A DNA stretch of 64,000 nucleotides from Paramecium pentaurelia (Eukaryota > Ciliophora > Oligohymenophorea > Peniculida > Parameciidae): assembly GCA_905183005.1 (NCBI GenBank), contig CAJJDO010000016.1, positions 565,949-629,948 of the forward strand, in the 5' to 3' direction. Each line of letters opens with the position of its first letter. Within the stretch, counting starts at the first letter, position 1. The notes below the pieces were generated by a model. That model was not told where the DNA came from. It made no database searches and saw only the letters and a program-made list of their open reading frames with translations. Shown piece after piece: positions 1-12,372 of the stretch. The translations under genes were made by a program, and so were the position numbers.

Positions 1-1925
1 AATAATCACTGCACATATTAATATTGATGGTATTCCCATTTATTTCATATGATAGGAAGCAAAAGGAGGGGGATCAACCATAATTCCTCTTCCATTAATC
101 CAGAATATATAACCTGAAGTTGAGCCTTTAGGATCGAATCCATGTGACTAAAGAAAATATTATATATTATAATTACACATCCTAAAATAGTAACACCAAA
201 ATCTGGAGGTGTAAATGATTTATTTTCATCAATATCTAATTAAAAAATAGCTGATCCACTTTCAACATGTCCTCCCATCTAATCCCATAATACTACTGAT
301 AATTTCTTCTCACCACCTCTTTAATATTTATTACCAATAACCCAATTTTCTACCTTTTCTTCAACTGTCATTTCTGGTAATTATTTTACTAATAATGGTG
401 TTGGACATTATTCTTTTGCAGCATCTCTTTTAGATTTAATATTTTTCATGCTTTCAGCTCTATAATCATCTGGTTTTGTAACAATATATTCATAATATTA
501 TGAAGGGAATGTAAATACATCTTAAATACTTTTTTAATATATCCCATTTTCTAAGATTTTAAATGAATTGCTATCCTTAATTATTTTAATTGTAATATCT
601 CCTTCAATTATTGTAGCTGTGTTATTTTCATCAAATAAACAGAATTTTAATAAATGGTCAATTGTCAATTTTTCATCTAAATTTGATGGATTTCTTGAAA
701 ATACACTTCTTTCTTTATGAAAATCTGGATAAGCACTTTTTGGAAATTTATGATAGAAATCAAGTGCTAAATCAGGATGATCAATTGGACCTAATAAAGT
801 TTCTTAAAAAACAGTTCTAATTGCCTTTTCTGTATCAGGTGTACAAATTAATGTTATTTACTTTTTTTTACAGAAGAAATTAAAATAAGCAGGAAATTCA
901 AATTCAGCAGTGCTTATACCTAGTCTTTTATCAAATCTAATAATTTCTATTTTTAATACCTTTTAGATGGTATTATATAAAATGTTGGAACTTCCATTCC
1001 TAAATTTAAACAGTCCTTTATTGTTTCTGGAGGCATACCATATTAAATTGGACCTATTTTTGTTTATAGGATGCAACCTTATATAATTAAGTTATTATAC
1101 CTCCTCTCTCCAAATCAACTAAATCAGCACAAGATACATTAGATTTAGCATCTGATTATTACTTTTATAATTAAATAGAACATGATTAGTATTTTAATAA
1201 CGAAGGACATTAATCTGATTATTCTAACATGAAATCTAAATCTTATAGGAAAGATTTGTCATCTGAAAATACATATGAACAAGCCATTTGTTTATAAAAA
1301 TTAATTATTTTAGAAAATAAAATTATTGATTCATTTAGAATGAAAAGATGAATTCCATCAAAAGTAATCATTTCCATTGATTCAATGCAATTCTTACATC
1401 TGGCTTTGATAAATTAAACTTAACACTTTTCTTACTACCTATACTACTACTCCTTGAGTTATTATCAGAAAAGGAAGAATCAAGTGTCTACTTCTTCAAA
1501 ATTCCCTTTACACAATTTTATTTTGAACCCAATTTTGAACTGTAAGATGATGAATTCGATTCTAATAAATTATTTCTACTAAGAGATTACTCTGAAACTT
1601 TAATGTTCTTTCTTTTAGCTTATCTGATTTATGAATCTATTTGTAAATCACTAGGTAGTCTTTCGTAAGTTGCACCTCTTTTTTCAGTTTAATTATTTTT
1701 CTAATCAATTGATTGAAGTTAAGTTGGTCTATGAATATCAGATTTATGATGATTTTATCTTCTTTTGATTTACTTAAATTTCTGTTCCACAGAATCCTTT
1801 GTTTTTATAGATAATTAATTGATTAGTTTAAATGAATCAAATTATCGAGAGGGTGATATTTCATCACCATTCAAATCTTCCTCAAGCTGTCCTAATGAGA
1901 TACTAAATTCCTGTTTATATTACAT
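1..1925 (-). CDS. Metallo-beta-lactamase-fold protein, cyclic nucleotide phosphodiesterase-like (3' end beyond window)
   Basis: The C-terminal part holds SHGFDPKGSTSGYIFWING followed by IMVDPPPF, the block I associate with the beta-lactamase-type cyclic nucleotide phosphodiesterases of Dictyostelium and ciliates. The metal-binding HxHxDH block lies beyond position 1, so activity cannot be judged. The first ~180 residues are Ser/Gln-rich and low in complexity; a ~300-residue region without a domain I recognise follows (contains CKNCIESMEM near 1400). Visible introns: 29 nt near 150, 23-24 nt near 970 and 1060. The frame changes once near 1390-1430; a 32-nt intron ending AAG would fix it, otherwise it is an indel. 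The start chosen is the first ATG after an in-frame TGA; an upstream exon is possible. The family call rests on motif memory, not a search. Confidence 0.6.
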
Positions 1926-3106
1926 TTTATAAATTTTATATCATAAAGTAGTTTATCTATTCTCTAAATTATCATAATGAAGATGTTATACTCCATCTCT
2001 TATGTCATCATCATAAATTTATTATTTATTATTGCAACAACCTTTCAGTAGTACTCAAATCATAATTTATTATCATTAAAATCTCTCCTTTTTAATCAGG
2101 AATGATATTCTAAAATAAATTAATTTATTGCCTTTAATGAATAATTAGGCTAAACTTCTTCATTCAATTTCATTCCCATCAATTTCTATACACTTTATCC
2201 TTTAGTTTTTAACAAACACATATCTTAAGATACTTTGTTTTCTTAAATAGAGAATTAAAGCTTTATATTCTATATATATATTTCATAATTAATAATCAAT
2301 TAAATAATTTTTTATTACATTTTCTTTTGATTAAAATATTCCTCAATTCTATGCTATCAAAATTTTTATATCAATTATCTTCAGCAAATCACTTTATAAA
2401 TTTTCAGAGAATATATACTTATAATGCTGAAATTTCATTAAAAGTTTGAAAATCATGCATTCAATTTATAAAGATAATTTTTAAAACTTATATGTACCTA
2501 CTCTTATTGAGCCTATTAAATGGGAGGAGTATTTGTAATAAAATACTTTAATTACTTTTCAATAATTCTAAATATTAAATCAATATTTATATAGAGTACA
2601 TCATCTCTTTCAATTAATTTTATATATTATTAATAAATAGTTAAGAATGAAAAAGTTTTTTCAAAATTAATTATATTATAAAAAAGATTAAAAACATCAA
2701 TAGCAACCTTATAACAGATAAGAATATACTAAATAAGAAATCAAATTTTATATTAGTTATTAGCAATATTGCAAGATTATCAAAAATAAAATATTTTTTA
2801 ATTTGAAGTTTATCATATTTTGACAAATTATTTTCTTTTATTTAAATTAAGAAATTTATTAATATCAAAAAAAAAATATAAATTCAATATTTTTGTCATG
2901 TCTTTAAGCTTATTAGAAAGATTTGAGAATTGTTCACTATAATTATTATTGAAGATAAAGCTAATTTTAAATAATAATCATTTTTAGTGTTAAAGAATTC
3001 AGATAAACCTTTTATAGAATTAATGAATAGGGGAAATCAAAGAATTTGATTAGTAATAAATAAGGAAATATAAAAATATAATAATTTTATATATTCGTTT
3101 TTTAAA
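1926..3106. other. Intergenic, AT-rich
   Basis: No convincing gene. Short open pieces on the minus strand near 1950-2220 could be a 5' exon of the phosphodiesterase-like gene, but I could not join them in frame. The rest is A/T-rich spacer with frequent TGA in all frames. Confidence 0.5.
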
Positions 3107-4926
3107 ATGGCTAACACTTGCCTTTATTCACTAATAAAAGCATCCGATGATAGTTGTCAATATGCAAAAGATAATTGCAATGACCAAACAATATTCCCAT
3201 TTACACATTATTATTTCTGTTAAATTGATGAAAATTGGGTGATATTGATCTTAATTGCTGTATAAGAATTATATTAATTATTTCATAGCCATTCTTGTTT
3301 TTCATATTGTTTAACTTTTTAGCAAAGACAGTTGATGACTATTTATCACCTGCAGTGACTTTTATAGCTGAATACTTCAAAATGTCATAAACATTTGCTG
3401 GGTAAATTTACAAATATATATGAAGTGTTACTTTGATTGCCTTTGCAAATGGTGTACCAGACTTTTTATGTGCAGTTTTGGCTTCTTAGGATGATGATGG
3501 TATATTGATAGCCGTTGGAAGCATATTTGGAAGTGGGCTATTTATGACAACAATAATTGTGGGTGCAGTAATATTATTATCAGGAATAGTGAAAGTATTA
3601 TATATGATAAACATATTAAGGCAGAAAAAGTACCTTTTATGAGAGATATTTTATTTAATGGAGTTGCTATAATATTATTGATGATATTTGCATTTATTGG
3701 ATAAATTAATCATTACATGGCTATAGGGTTTTGTTCTTTATATGTAGTATATATAATTGTAGTCTTGGTCAATGAAAACACAATAAAAAATAGTAAATTG
3801 AATCATAAAACATATTAGAATAGAAATAAGATGAAATAAATTCATAAGAGGAAAGAAGGGAATAAGAAGAGAAATAATTGTTGGCATAAAAGGAAGAAGT
3901 AGAAGAAGGAAATTAATTCATTCAAAATGCAGATTAAGAACTTAAAAAAGAATTAGAAGAATCAATTCCTGAATCTTTTAAGAAACCTTTTGGAGATATG
4001 TCTACAATCTCAAAATTTTAATATATTTATATAACTTCATTGGAATTTGTTAGAAAAATAACTATTCCTGCAAGCAATCAAGAAAAATATGATAAAAAAT
4101 ATGCAGCCATACATCAACTTGTCTGTCCAATAGCTATGATAGCTTTATTAGGATGTATTTTATATTTATGTATATTTTTAATAGTATTTTCTATGGAAAT
4201 TTATGAGGTTAAAGTATGGATTATTTTGGAAATTATTGGATTACTTTTGTTTATCTATTAAATAATATTTGAAATTCCTATTATTATATTATCTATGGAA
4301 TGTGTTGTATGTTCAATTATTTGGTGTAAATAAGTTATTTAAGTTTTGATTGATTTCATTTTAGTACTAATTATTTTAATCTATTTTTAGTTAATATAAA
4401 CAATTACAGGAGTGAGTTATTCTTATTTAGGTATGACATTTTTAGCATTTGGAAATTCAACTTGTGATTTCTTGGTTAATACTAAATTAGCATCAATTGG
4501 TTATGGATTGATGGCTATGACAGGATGTTTTTCAGGAACTGTCTTTAATATGTTATGTGGATTTGGAGGGGCATTGGTTAGATTGACTGCGATTGAGAAA
4601 TATCCAGGAATTGTTTCTTTTGATCTCTTTAGAGATGTAAAGAGTGGCTCATAAACTGACATTGTAAAATTTATCAGTAAAGTTAGATTATAACTAGAAT
4701 GAATAATTCTATTGCTTATTGTGTTATTATATTTTCATTGATGAATATCATAATGACATGCATTGTAGTAATTACTAAAAAGTATTATTTATTATCTATA
4801 ACTAGATTCAAATTGACAAAAAATTTAGCATATTATTATTTCTTTATTTATTCTGTGTTTTTTATCTTCATTACAACTTTAACAGTTGCATTAAGTTCAA
4901 TAGTCAGCTATTTATCAGAACAATGA
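3107..4926 (+). CDS. Cation/calcium exchanger, CCX/NCLX type
   Basis: Exchanges Ca2+ against monovalent cations across a membrane. After removing five introns (29, 24, 26, 26 and 23 nt) the frame gives 563 aa. The N-terminus has the cysteine pattern CQYAKDNC...FC seen before TM1 in NCLX/CCX proteins. Alpha-1 reads GVTLIAFANGVPDF and alpha-2 reads GMTFLAFGNSTCDF, the two Na_Ca_ex repeats that line the ion path. About ten hydrophobic segments surround a central Gln/Glu-rich cytosolic loop (near 3830-4000). Alpha-2 has T-C-D where many relatives have S-x-D. Two introns (3402-3425 and 3595-3620) end in AAG, and both are needed to keep the repeats intact. Mitochondrial or plasma-membrane location cannot be told from the sequence. 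Confidence 0.88.
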
Positions 4927-5256
4927 TGTTAATCATTATAAATTTTATATACAAAATATTAAATACTTACATAAGATTTATTAATTTAAATATAAAGTCT
5001 TATATTACCATCAACAAACAGAAATTAAAAAAGGTTTATTAAAAAATTTGTTAATTTTATATTGATCCTATTTAATTGGCATTAATATAGAATAAATTTT
5101 CAAGTTTCAATATTTTTTTTTTTTATTACGTAATAAAATAATGATGCTATGAAATGATTTAATTTATCAAAAATAAATGATTTTACATCATCGTTATTAT
5201 CATTATTTCAATCTTCATGAGCATATAATAATATTATTTCGATAAATTTAAAAAAA
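4927..5256. other. Intergenic spacer
   Basis: AT-rich, with a T12 run near 5110-5121. No open frame or RNA gene recognised. Probably holds the 3' end of the exchanger gene and the promoter of the bZIP gene. Confidence 0.5.
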
Positions 5257-6425
5257 ATGAAAGCATCCTATGAAAATATTCCTACAGATACCTTAATATA
5301 ATTAATTAATTCCTCTTATGAACTAGATCAAATGACAAATAAATGGATGTTTGGGGAAGAAGATCATCATTTAGTTTCTTCTCCTCATAATGATTAAATA
5401 AGAAAATCTAGACTCTAAGGCAAACATAATGAATAAATCATAATGAATAATTAAGACTTATTTAATGTGAATTATTCAAAAAGTGTTTATGTGAATAAAA
5501 TAAACTCACTCATTGAAATAGCTCCCACTCCTTAGGAATCATCTTTTGCCATTAAAAAAGAGTAATATAAAATAATATATAAAATAGTTAAAAGGCATAT
5601 ATTAAAGCAAAGAAATTATTTGAAAAAGATAATGGATACTATCAAAAAGAATAAGATTTGGATGACAGTAATAAAATAAAATTGGCAAAGAATAGACAAT
5701 CTGCAAGGGATTCGAGAAAGCGTAAGAAAATATACGTAGAACTTCTTGAGATGAAAGTAGCTGAACTTAGTAAACAAATAGAAGTTCTTCAAAAAAACCT
5801 TGATTAACAGAGTTTATTTATAAATCATTGTGTCAAAATACCCTCTCTAGTAAATAAATTATCTATATGATTAGATATCAGATTTTAATTTGAGTTATTA
5901 AAATTAATTCTAAAATTTAAGTAAGAACATCACAAAAAGGCAATTGTAAATTTTGGATGAAGAATTTGGAGTGAATTCAGAGAAGAGAGATTATTTATGT
6001 AATGTCATTTTCAATACTCTGGTTGATCATATTTTACCATTTGATTTAAAAAAAACAATAGATGCAGCTATAAATAGTATTTATTTTATAATCAATTAGA
6101 TCTTGGTATATTCAAGGTAGGAGAATAATAAGAAATTAAATAACTAATTGAATTCTAGCAATAGTTTACCTAACATTATAAGAAATTTGAATTGTAATTA
6201 TTTTTACATTATTTAAATAATAGAGCTGCATATGATATGGCTAAGTCATATGAATATATTAAGAGAGAAGCAGAAGGACTTGAAAAGCTAAAACTTTAAT
6301 TGATATAACTTTTGGGTCCTTAAAAATACGTCAAAAATATACTTGATATTTAATAACTTTAACAATAAATTATAGTTAAAGAAGAAGATATCAATTAGAA
6401 AGGTCATACCAAATTTGAATTATGA
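5257..6425 (+). CDS. bZIP transcription factor
   Basis: Predicted 364 aa after removing introns of 26, 25 and 23 nt. The basic region contains NRQSARDSRKRKK, matching the bZIP signature N-x(3)-(A/S)-(A/x)-x-S-R-x-(R/K) that contacts DNA, followed by a leucine-heptad helix (VELLEMKVAELSKQIEVLQ). The N-terminal ~130 residues are Gln/Asn/Ser-rich; the C-terminal half is a second helical, Gln-rich region (after 5930) that could be a dimerisation or activation part. The placement of the basic region and zipper in adjoining codons supports the call. Target genes are unknown. It ends 32 bp before the kinase gene downstream on the same strand. Confidence 0.88.
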
Positions 6426-6457
6426 GCTCGATTAAAAATTTATATATTTTTTATTTA

Positions 6458-7903
6458 ATGGGTAATTGCAATAATGCTCAAGATCTAAATGTTAGCGAAA
6501 TAAAATGTAAATATGCTTTATACCTTAGTGCCTAATAAATGTGATTATAATTTTTTGTATGTAATTGGAAGAGGCGGATTTGGGAGGGTCTGGAGAGCTG
6601 AACATAAAAAAACTAAAATTCAATATGCTATCAAAGAGATGTAGAAATGCAAGTATTAGCTTATTCATTACATTTAATAGAATTATTAATAAAAAAAGCA
6701 TTGGTTCCGTCATGAATGAGAGATACTTATTAAGCAATCTTAGACATCCGTAATGAAATTTGTATAACTAGATTTTTAGTAAATATGCACACAGCATTTT
6801 AAGATCGAGAAAGTCTTTATTTAGTAATGGATCTTATGACTGGAGGAGATCTTAGATTTCATATTTGTAAAAATAGGAAGTTTAATGAAGAATAGACAAG
6901 TAAAGAAACTATTTAATAACTCTAGAATTTTTTGTCATCTGCATACTATTAGCATTAGAATATCTTCATCATAATACCATTATACATAGAGATATTAAAC
7001 CAGAAAATTTAGTCTTTGATAAAAATGGTAAATTAATATAAATTTACAATATAGGATATTTAAGATTGACAGATCTTGGTATTGCAAGAATATGGAAACC
7101 AGGAAATGATGGAGATACAAGTGGAACACCCGGTTATATGGCTCCTGAGGTTATGTGTAGATAAGCTCATGGAGTGGCAGCAGATTATTTTGCAGTTGGA
7201 GTTATAGCTTATGAATGTATGATGGGAAAAGTAAAGTATAAACTTAAAATAGAGACCATATTTGGGTAAAACTAGAAAAGAAATTAGAGACTAAATTTTG
7301 TCTAAGCAAGTTACAATTAAACCTAATTATATCCCATAAAACTGGTCAGATGAGGCTGCTGATTTCATTAATCAAATGATCTAAAGAAAACCAATAAATA
7401 GATTAGGATTTGATGGACCTGATGAAGTATTTGCCCATCCTTGGTTTAAAAATGTAGATTGGGATGGTTATTTAACACAATAAAAATAAGCTCCTTATAG
7501 AATTAATGTAAATAAATTATCAAGTATAATTTAGTCAAATTCTGATAATTTTGATTAGAAATTCGCCAATATTAAAGATCCTGAAGATGATGCTACAGCT
7601 AAATTAAATGCTGAACTTTTGAGAAGAGATTCCATATAAGAAGCTTTTAATGGATACACTTATAAATCTTAAAATTCGTAATAAACAATATAAGACTAAA
7701 CAAATTCAAAGCCAACAACTTCAATGAGTTAACAAATTACTCCAACCAAAAAGAAATTACTTGATTCTAATCGATAAATAGAACTGAAATCTTAAAAGAA
7801 ATATCATTTAGTATAAAGCCCTGTATTTAATAAAAAATTAAACTTTACTACTGATTAGCCACTCACATAAAGAGGGCAAACTAAAAAAAATTTTGATTTT
7901 TGA
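6458..7903 (+). CDS. Serine/threonine kinase, STK32 (YANK)-like AGC group
   Basis: 432 aa after removing six introns (22-28 nt). Starts MGNCNN, a possible N-myristoylation signal. Glycine loop GRGGFGRVW, VAIK-type lysine in YAIKEM, HRDIKPENL catalytic loop, then SGTPGYMAPEV in the activation segment. Close to the STK32/YANK family by its LVMDLMTGGDLRFHI and KTRKEIRDQILSKQV stretches, as I recall that family. The metal-binding DFG is replaced by DLG (LTDLGIAR); the Asp is kept, so activity is plausible. The C-terminal ~130 residues are polar and Gln-rich. Paralogues of this type are very numerous in Paramecium, so a substrate cannot be named. Confidence 0.9.
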
Positions 7904-7974
7904 TTAAATTTATATTAATATTAATATAGTTATTATGAGATAGGTAAATACTAAATTTATAATATACATATTAT

Positions 7975-8213
7975 TCATTCTAATGCTTTATCGTTTAATT
8001 TATGTAAAAAATCATATGCTACTTAAACTTTATTATTGCAAATTTCTTTTGTAAATTAATTGAGCATTTACTTAAGCATTTTTCTTAATCTTCTGTTAAT
8101 CTTTTCTCTGCTACTTTGATACATTTCTTGAAACAAATTTGATCCTATTTAAATACTTTTGTTAGTAGTTAAATCTATGCTTCTTTTTAAATAATCTATT
8201 CTCGTGATTCCAT
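7975..8213 (-). CDS. Small Tim chaperone (Tim8/9/10/13 family)
   Basis: A 70-aa protein, too short for usual ORF cut-offs, with one 26-nt intron at 8046-8071 ending AAG. It carries the twin CX3C motif of mitochondrial intermembrane-space chaperones: CFKKC and CLKIC separated by 14 residues, flanked by helices. These proteins form hexamers that escort hydrophobic precursors to the TIM22 and SAM complexes. Length, motif spacing and the hydrophilic helical character all fit the family. Using the intron gives the second CX3C and a clean TGA stop; without it the frame runs on into the neighbouring gene. It is convergent with the kinase gene, with 71 bp between stops. Which family member it is cannot be decided. 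Confidence 0.82.
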
Positions 8214-8706
8214 AAATAAAAATTAATTTAATTATTATAATCAAATATAATGAGTAATATAATAATCATTTTAGAAAACATGTCTTTAGGTATATATTTA
8301 AATTGTATATTTTGGAACCTTAAAGTTTTAGATAAGACATTTTCTTTAATTTAATCAATAATATTGTATTCTGTTATAATTTATCTTCTATTTTTAAATT
8401 CTTTTTTTATTATCTTAATAAATGAATTGATTTTGACCAAATATTATTGAAGGTTTTTATATTATATTATCTTAATGATTTTTTGATTAGAGAAACATAT
8501 AAAACAATATCTTATTGTTTTTGTATAATTTTATTAAGTGTTTAATTTAATGAATAATACTTTCTATAATTTGATTGGAAATTAAATTATTTTTTTATTA
8601 TCTAAGTGTAGAATCTGAAATGCTTCTTAAATTTTAAGTTTTTGATTTAATAAGTATTGGATAATAAATATAATAATATAATTTATGATAATAAGTATTA
8701 AGTTAA
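8214..8706. other. Intergenic, AT-rich; one doubtful small frame
   Basis: A frame of about 56 codons on + (about 8280-8450) would encode a hydrophobic peptide, but it has no recognisable motif and the composition of the spacer favours such frames. I do not call it a gene. Confidence 0.4.
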
Positions 8707-9954
8707 TCAAATGAAGGACTTTTAGTTCATTATAGATCTTTTAGCTTCATGAAATTTAGAATAAAAGTCTCTGTTATCATTAGTTTTAATAGATTTTTTC
8801 TAACTAGATCTTTCAATAAAACTTATAGAATTGTTATTCTCTTTTTCTTCTCTTAAAACTTAATTATTTCCAATCATCGAATCTCTAGTTTTATCTTCAA
8901 TTGCCTTTTAATAGATATATTGTTCTCTTTAAGTAGGATTAATAGATTCTATTCCCCTTAAAGAAACTAATTAAAGTTTTACTCCTCTCATATCATTGAT
9001 CATTTATTATATTGATCCAGAATCTAAACAAAATTTACCTTATATAGTTGGACTTATTTTCTCCTATCTAATTTATTCAATTAAATTTTAAATCTTCTTT
9101 TTTTCTTTAACAACATAATTACAAGCCTCAACACATAATGAAACATTAGGATTGGTAGATCCAAAAAATTATACAAGTTATTCATTATATTAATTAACAC
9201 GATCTGTTTATAGTTTAATTTTAGCCATTAAACCTTCAATTTCTATTAGTTTATCAGCAACTAATTCATCAGCAGCTTATAACATCTCCTATTCTTTTAA
9301 TTTTAATGTTTTATAAATGTCTTCAAAATTAGATGTAATCTACATTTTTGCTTATCCTACTAGATCTACTAAGTCTTATTTTTTATTCACAATTTTGCAT
9401 TATTCATGTAACAAATATTCACAACAACTTTATAAAGATACTTAGAGTTAATTACCATTTTCTCTTATTAAATCAAAAGATTTTGATATATTTCTAACTT
9501 CATGATTTTTATGTAATCCCTATAAATAGCATTCCATACAAAAACATTATGCTTCACAAGTAAAACAATACAAAACACAACTTTCAGTAAGATGTTATTA
9601 ACAAGTGATATTAGTAAATTATTATTATTATGATTAATTATGATAATCAGATTACTAAATTTATTGAGATTATTTTGTTTCTAATATTTCACTTCTTTAT
9701 TCAAAATCATCAGAACAACAAGAAGATTATGGATTCATTTCTAATAAAACTTATACAGCAGATGGATCCAACTAAGTTTTTGATGAACATATTTAACATA
9801 TTAATGGAGGATACATAGTATATTAGCCCCATTTTGATACAGCCTTTGCTGCACAATTCAAACACAAATTGTGATCACATTAAAGGGATAGAATTTAATC
9901 AACTTATGCTCCACATTTACAACATTCCAATAATTCACTTTCAGTATCAGACAT
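8707..9954 (-). CDS. B-box zinc-finger protein, TRIM-like
   Basis: Intronless, 415 aa. Residues ~10-60 have RING-like paired cysteines (ECCKCGAQ...CDHNLCLNC...CQIC). Residues ~110-150 read CQQHLTESCVLYCFTCEAQ then CMEC and H-K-N-H, the C-x2-H...C-x2-C...C-x2-C...H-x2-H order of a B-box. A long helical, probably coiled-coil part follows (~150-290). This order, RING-like then B-box then coiled coil, is that of TRIM ubiquitin ligases, although the first finger is atypical and may not bind E2. The C-terminus is polar and has no recognised domain. It is head-to-head with the next gene; the two start codons are 40 bp apart, implying a shared promoter. Confidence 0.78.
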
Positions 9955-9994
9955 TTAGCAGTTAATATAAAATTGCAGTTAATTTTATTAATTA

Positions 9995-10679
9995 ATGAAT
10001 TAATGTCTAAATAAGCTTTTAGAATCATTTAATCAAGTTTGTGAAATTACCTTCCAAAAAATGGTTGAATTACTTTATAGAAGTGGGATTATTAGACCTA
10101 TTATTAGAAGACCTGTAATTCCAACTTTAGAATTATAACCCATTGATCATTCATTAAAATAGCCCTTAACATTACATTCAAGCTCATCAACTCCTGTTTT
10201 TACTAAAAGTGAATCTAAATATAGAAGAGCAGAATCTGAAAAGGAATTTAGAAAGTGCATTATACCAAAGTATGTTTTTATATTAGTAAAGTTTAGGTGA
10301 CACTATTTACAAAGTGGAATGCTACTCCAAAGATATATCCTTACTTAATTTGTTTGATGAAAAATAAGAATTAAATCAAAATACAAATTAATTAGACAAT
10401 AATAATATCAGAAATTAATTAGAACCAATTATATAAGAACATAAAGTAAATAATAATCTAGAAAATTTAGAATCTCAAAAAGAATAAAATAATAATAGAA
10501 ACCTTGTAAATCATTAAAATTAATAAAAAATTGAAAATTCTCAAGATTAAATATCATAAGATTAATTTTATTCAATCATAGATAATCCAAATAAAATTAC
10601 TTAATCTGAATAATTCTTTAGTATTATAGACAGAAGTTCTTTTAGAAATAGTTTTAATAAGAATATGGCAAGAAAATGA
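9995..10679 (+). CDS. Hypothetical Asn/Gln-rich protein
   Basis: 220 aa with one 22-nt intron (10270-10291, ending AAG) that restores the frame. The first ~90 residues are mixed and basic (for example IIRPIIRRPVIP); the second half is dominated by Asn, Gln, Glu and Ser and looks disordered. No domain recognised. The continuous frame over ~680 bp with TGA as the only stop supports coding. Divergent from the B-box gene. Confidence 0.65.
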
Positions 10680-11293
10680 AGTTATTATATCATAAAGTTA
10701 TTATATAATCTATTAATTTGATCATAAATCTTATTCATAAATAAATATTCTTAGAGATAAATTCAGATTTTAATCAATAGGACATCTATTTTTTTAGATT
10801 TCATTTTAGCTTTATATCTCATATTTAATTGAAGGTTTAACTTAAAATATTTCTATAAACTTCAGTTTTTTAATTAGGATGATTATAAATTAATATATTA
10901 TATGTTGTATGATATTCAATTCATAATATTAAGATAATTATTTTCAAATAAAAGAATAATTCCCTTATAGTTTTGATAATTTTTTTAAATACATCTTAAA
11001 TTACATTATCTATATATAATTAATATTTTTAATTATTTTAGTTATCTAATATTGAATATAAGAATTTATAAAGAATAGGATAATGTATGAAAAATTTAAT
11101 TAAGTTAATTCCTTAAATTATTATCTATAAATTATGTTTTAATAAGAGTTGCGAATAAGATTGTCTTATGATTTTAATAGTATATTTAATCAATGATTTA
11201 AATTAAATGTTACATCTTCAAAAAGAATTACTAAATTATAGAATAAATTTATTATGGTAAAGAAATAAATTATTATATTAAAAGTACATATAA
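10680..11293. other. Intergenic, AT-rich
   Basis: About 600 bp of A/T-rich sequence, TGA-rich in every frame I checked. No gene, RNA or repeat recognised. Confidence 0.5.
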
Positions 11294-11995
11294 ATGGATA
11301 AGACGGAGTAATAATATTCTCAGTTAACTGATTAAGGAGAAGAATCTAACATACTAATATGTACTCAAGACCCAATAACTTTGTATAATAAAGTAATATA
11401 TATAATGAATAACATAGTTTATTAAAGTATATAATTTAGATGATAATAAAGTAAATGGTATAACATTATAATACATGAAATAAAGTAAAGCTGTTCAATT
11501 CATTCATAATTATTTAAGGAATAATTTGGGAAGAGTAGTCTTTTTTTTAATTCTGATTTTACTTCCTTTCATTAATCTATTATTTTATCTCTTTCTTTTA
11601 GTAGCTTGGCTTAAATTAAATTAAAATCATTAAATATTCAAATCAAATTTAAGTATGTATTTCAAAGATATTGATTAGGTTAGGTATTGGATCCCTTTGA
11701 AAATATGGTTGAAAATTCAGAACTCTGTGAAATGATGAAAAAAAATTATGTTGTCTTTGATATGGAGATTAAAGAAAATGAAGGTTTACATTTTTCGAAG
11801 AAAGTCAAAGAAATGATTAAAAATAGATCTAATGGAAACAATAAAATTAAATATACAATCTATAATTAAATATTAAAGGAATAATTTTATGGATATCCAA
11901 ATTCAAGAATAACATGTTTAAAATGGATTATAGTCTCCACTCTGTTGATAGCAGTTCAATTAACATTAATAATAATATATTCTTCTAAGATTTGA
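11294..11995 (+). CDS. Hypothetical membrane protein, three hydrophobic segments
   Basis: 216 aa with introns of 25 nt (near 11393) and 26 nt (near 11653). A hydrophilic N-terminus of ~65 residues precedes a hydrophobic hairpin (VVFFLILILLPFINLLFYLF then LLVAWL). A charged loop follows, and a last membrane span sits at the C-terminus (WIIVSTLLIAVQLTLIIIY). No family recognised. Exon lengths sum to a multiple of three with a TGA stop, which supports the model. Confidence 0.7.
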
Positions 11996-12372
11996 AAATT
12001 TATATGCTTAAAGATGAGTTTCATTAGTAAATAAATAAATTATGTTTATCATTATTCTTTGTTCAAATCATATTATAAATATATCTTGTGTATATAGATA
12101 AAATAATTGTTATTTTAACAATTTATAATTTATAAAATGATATAACTATTAATATAAATAAATATCCTAATAGAGAATAGTAAAACAAATATTCTGATTT
12201 TTAAGCCATATATAGGTGAATTTTTAATAAATATTCTACTTAAAATATGTCTAATTTCAAATCTAATTTTGAGTTCTATTTATTATTTTTGAAAATAGAT
12301 GTTAAATTTAAAGTTACTCAATTTTTAACAGATCTTTACAATAATGACTATTTATAATTGATAATTATTCTT
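11996..12372. other. Intergenic spacer
   Basis: AT-rich. The kinase frame stays open up to an ATG at 12247, but the residues there look like spacer, so the kinase start is placed at 12373. Confidence 0.45.
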
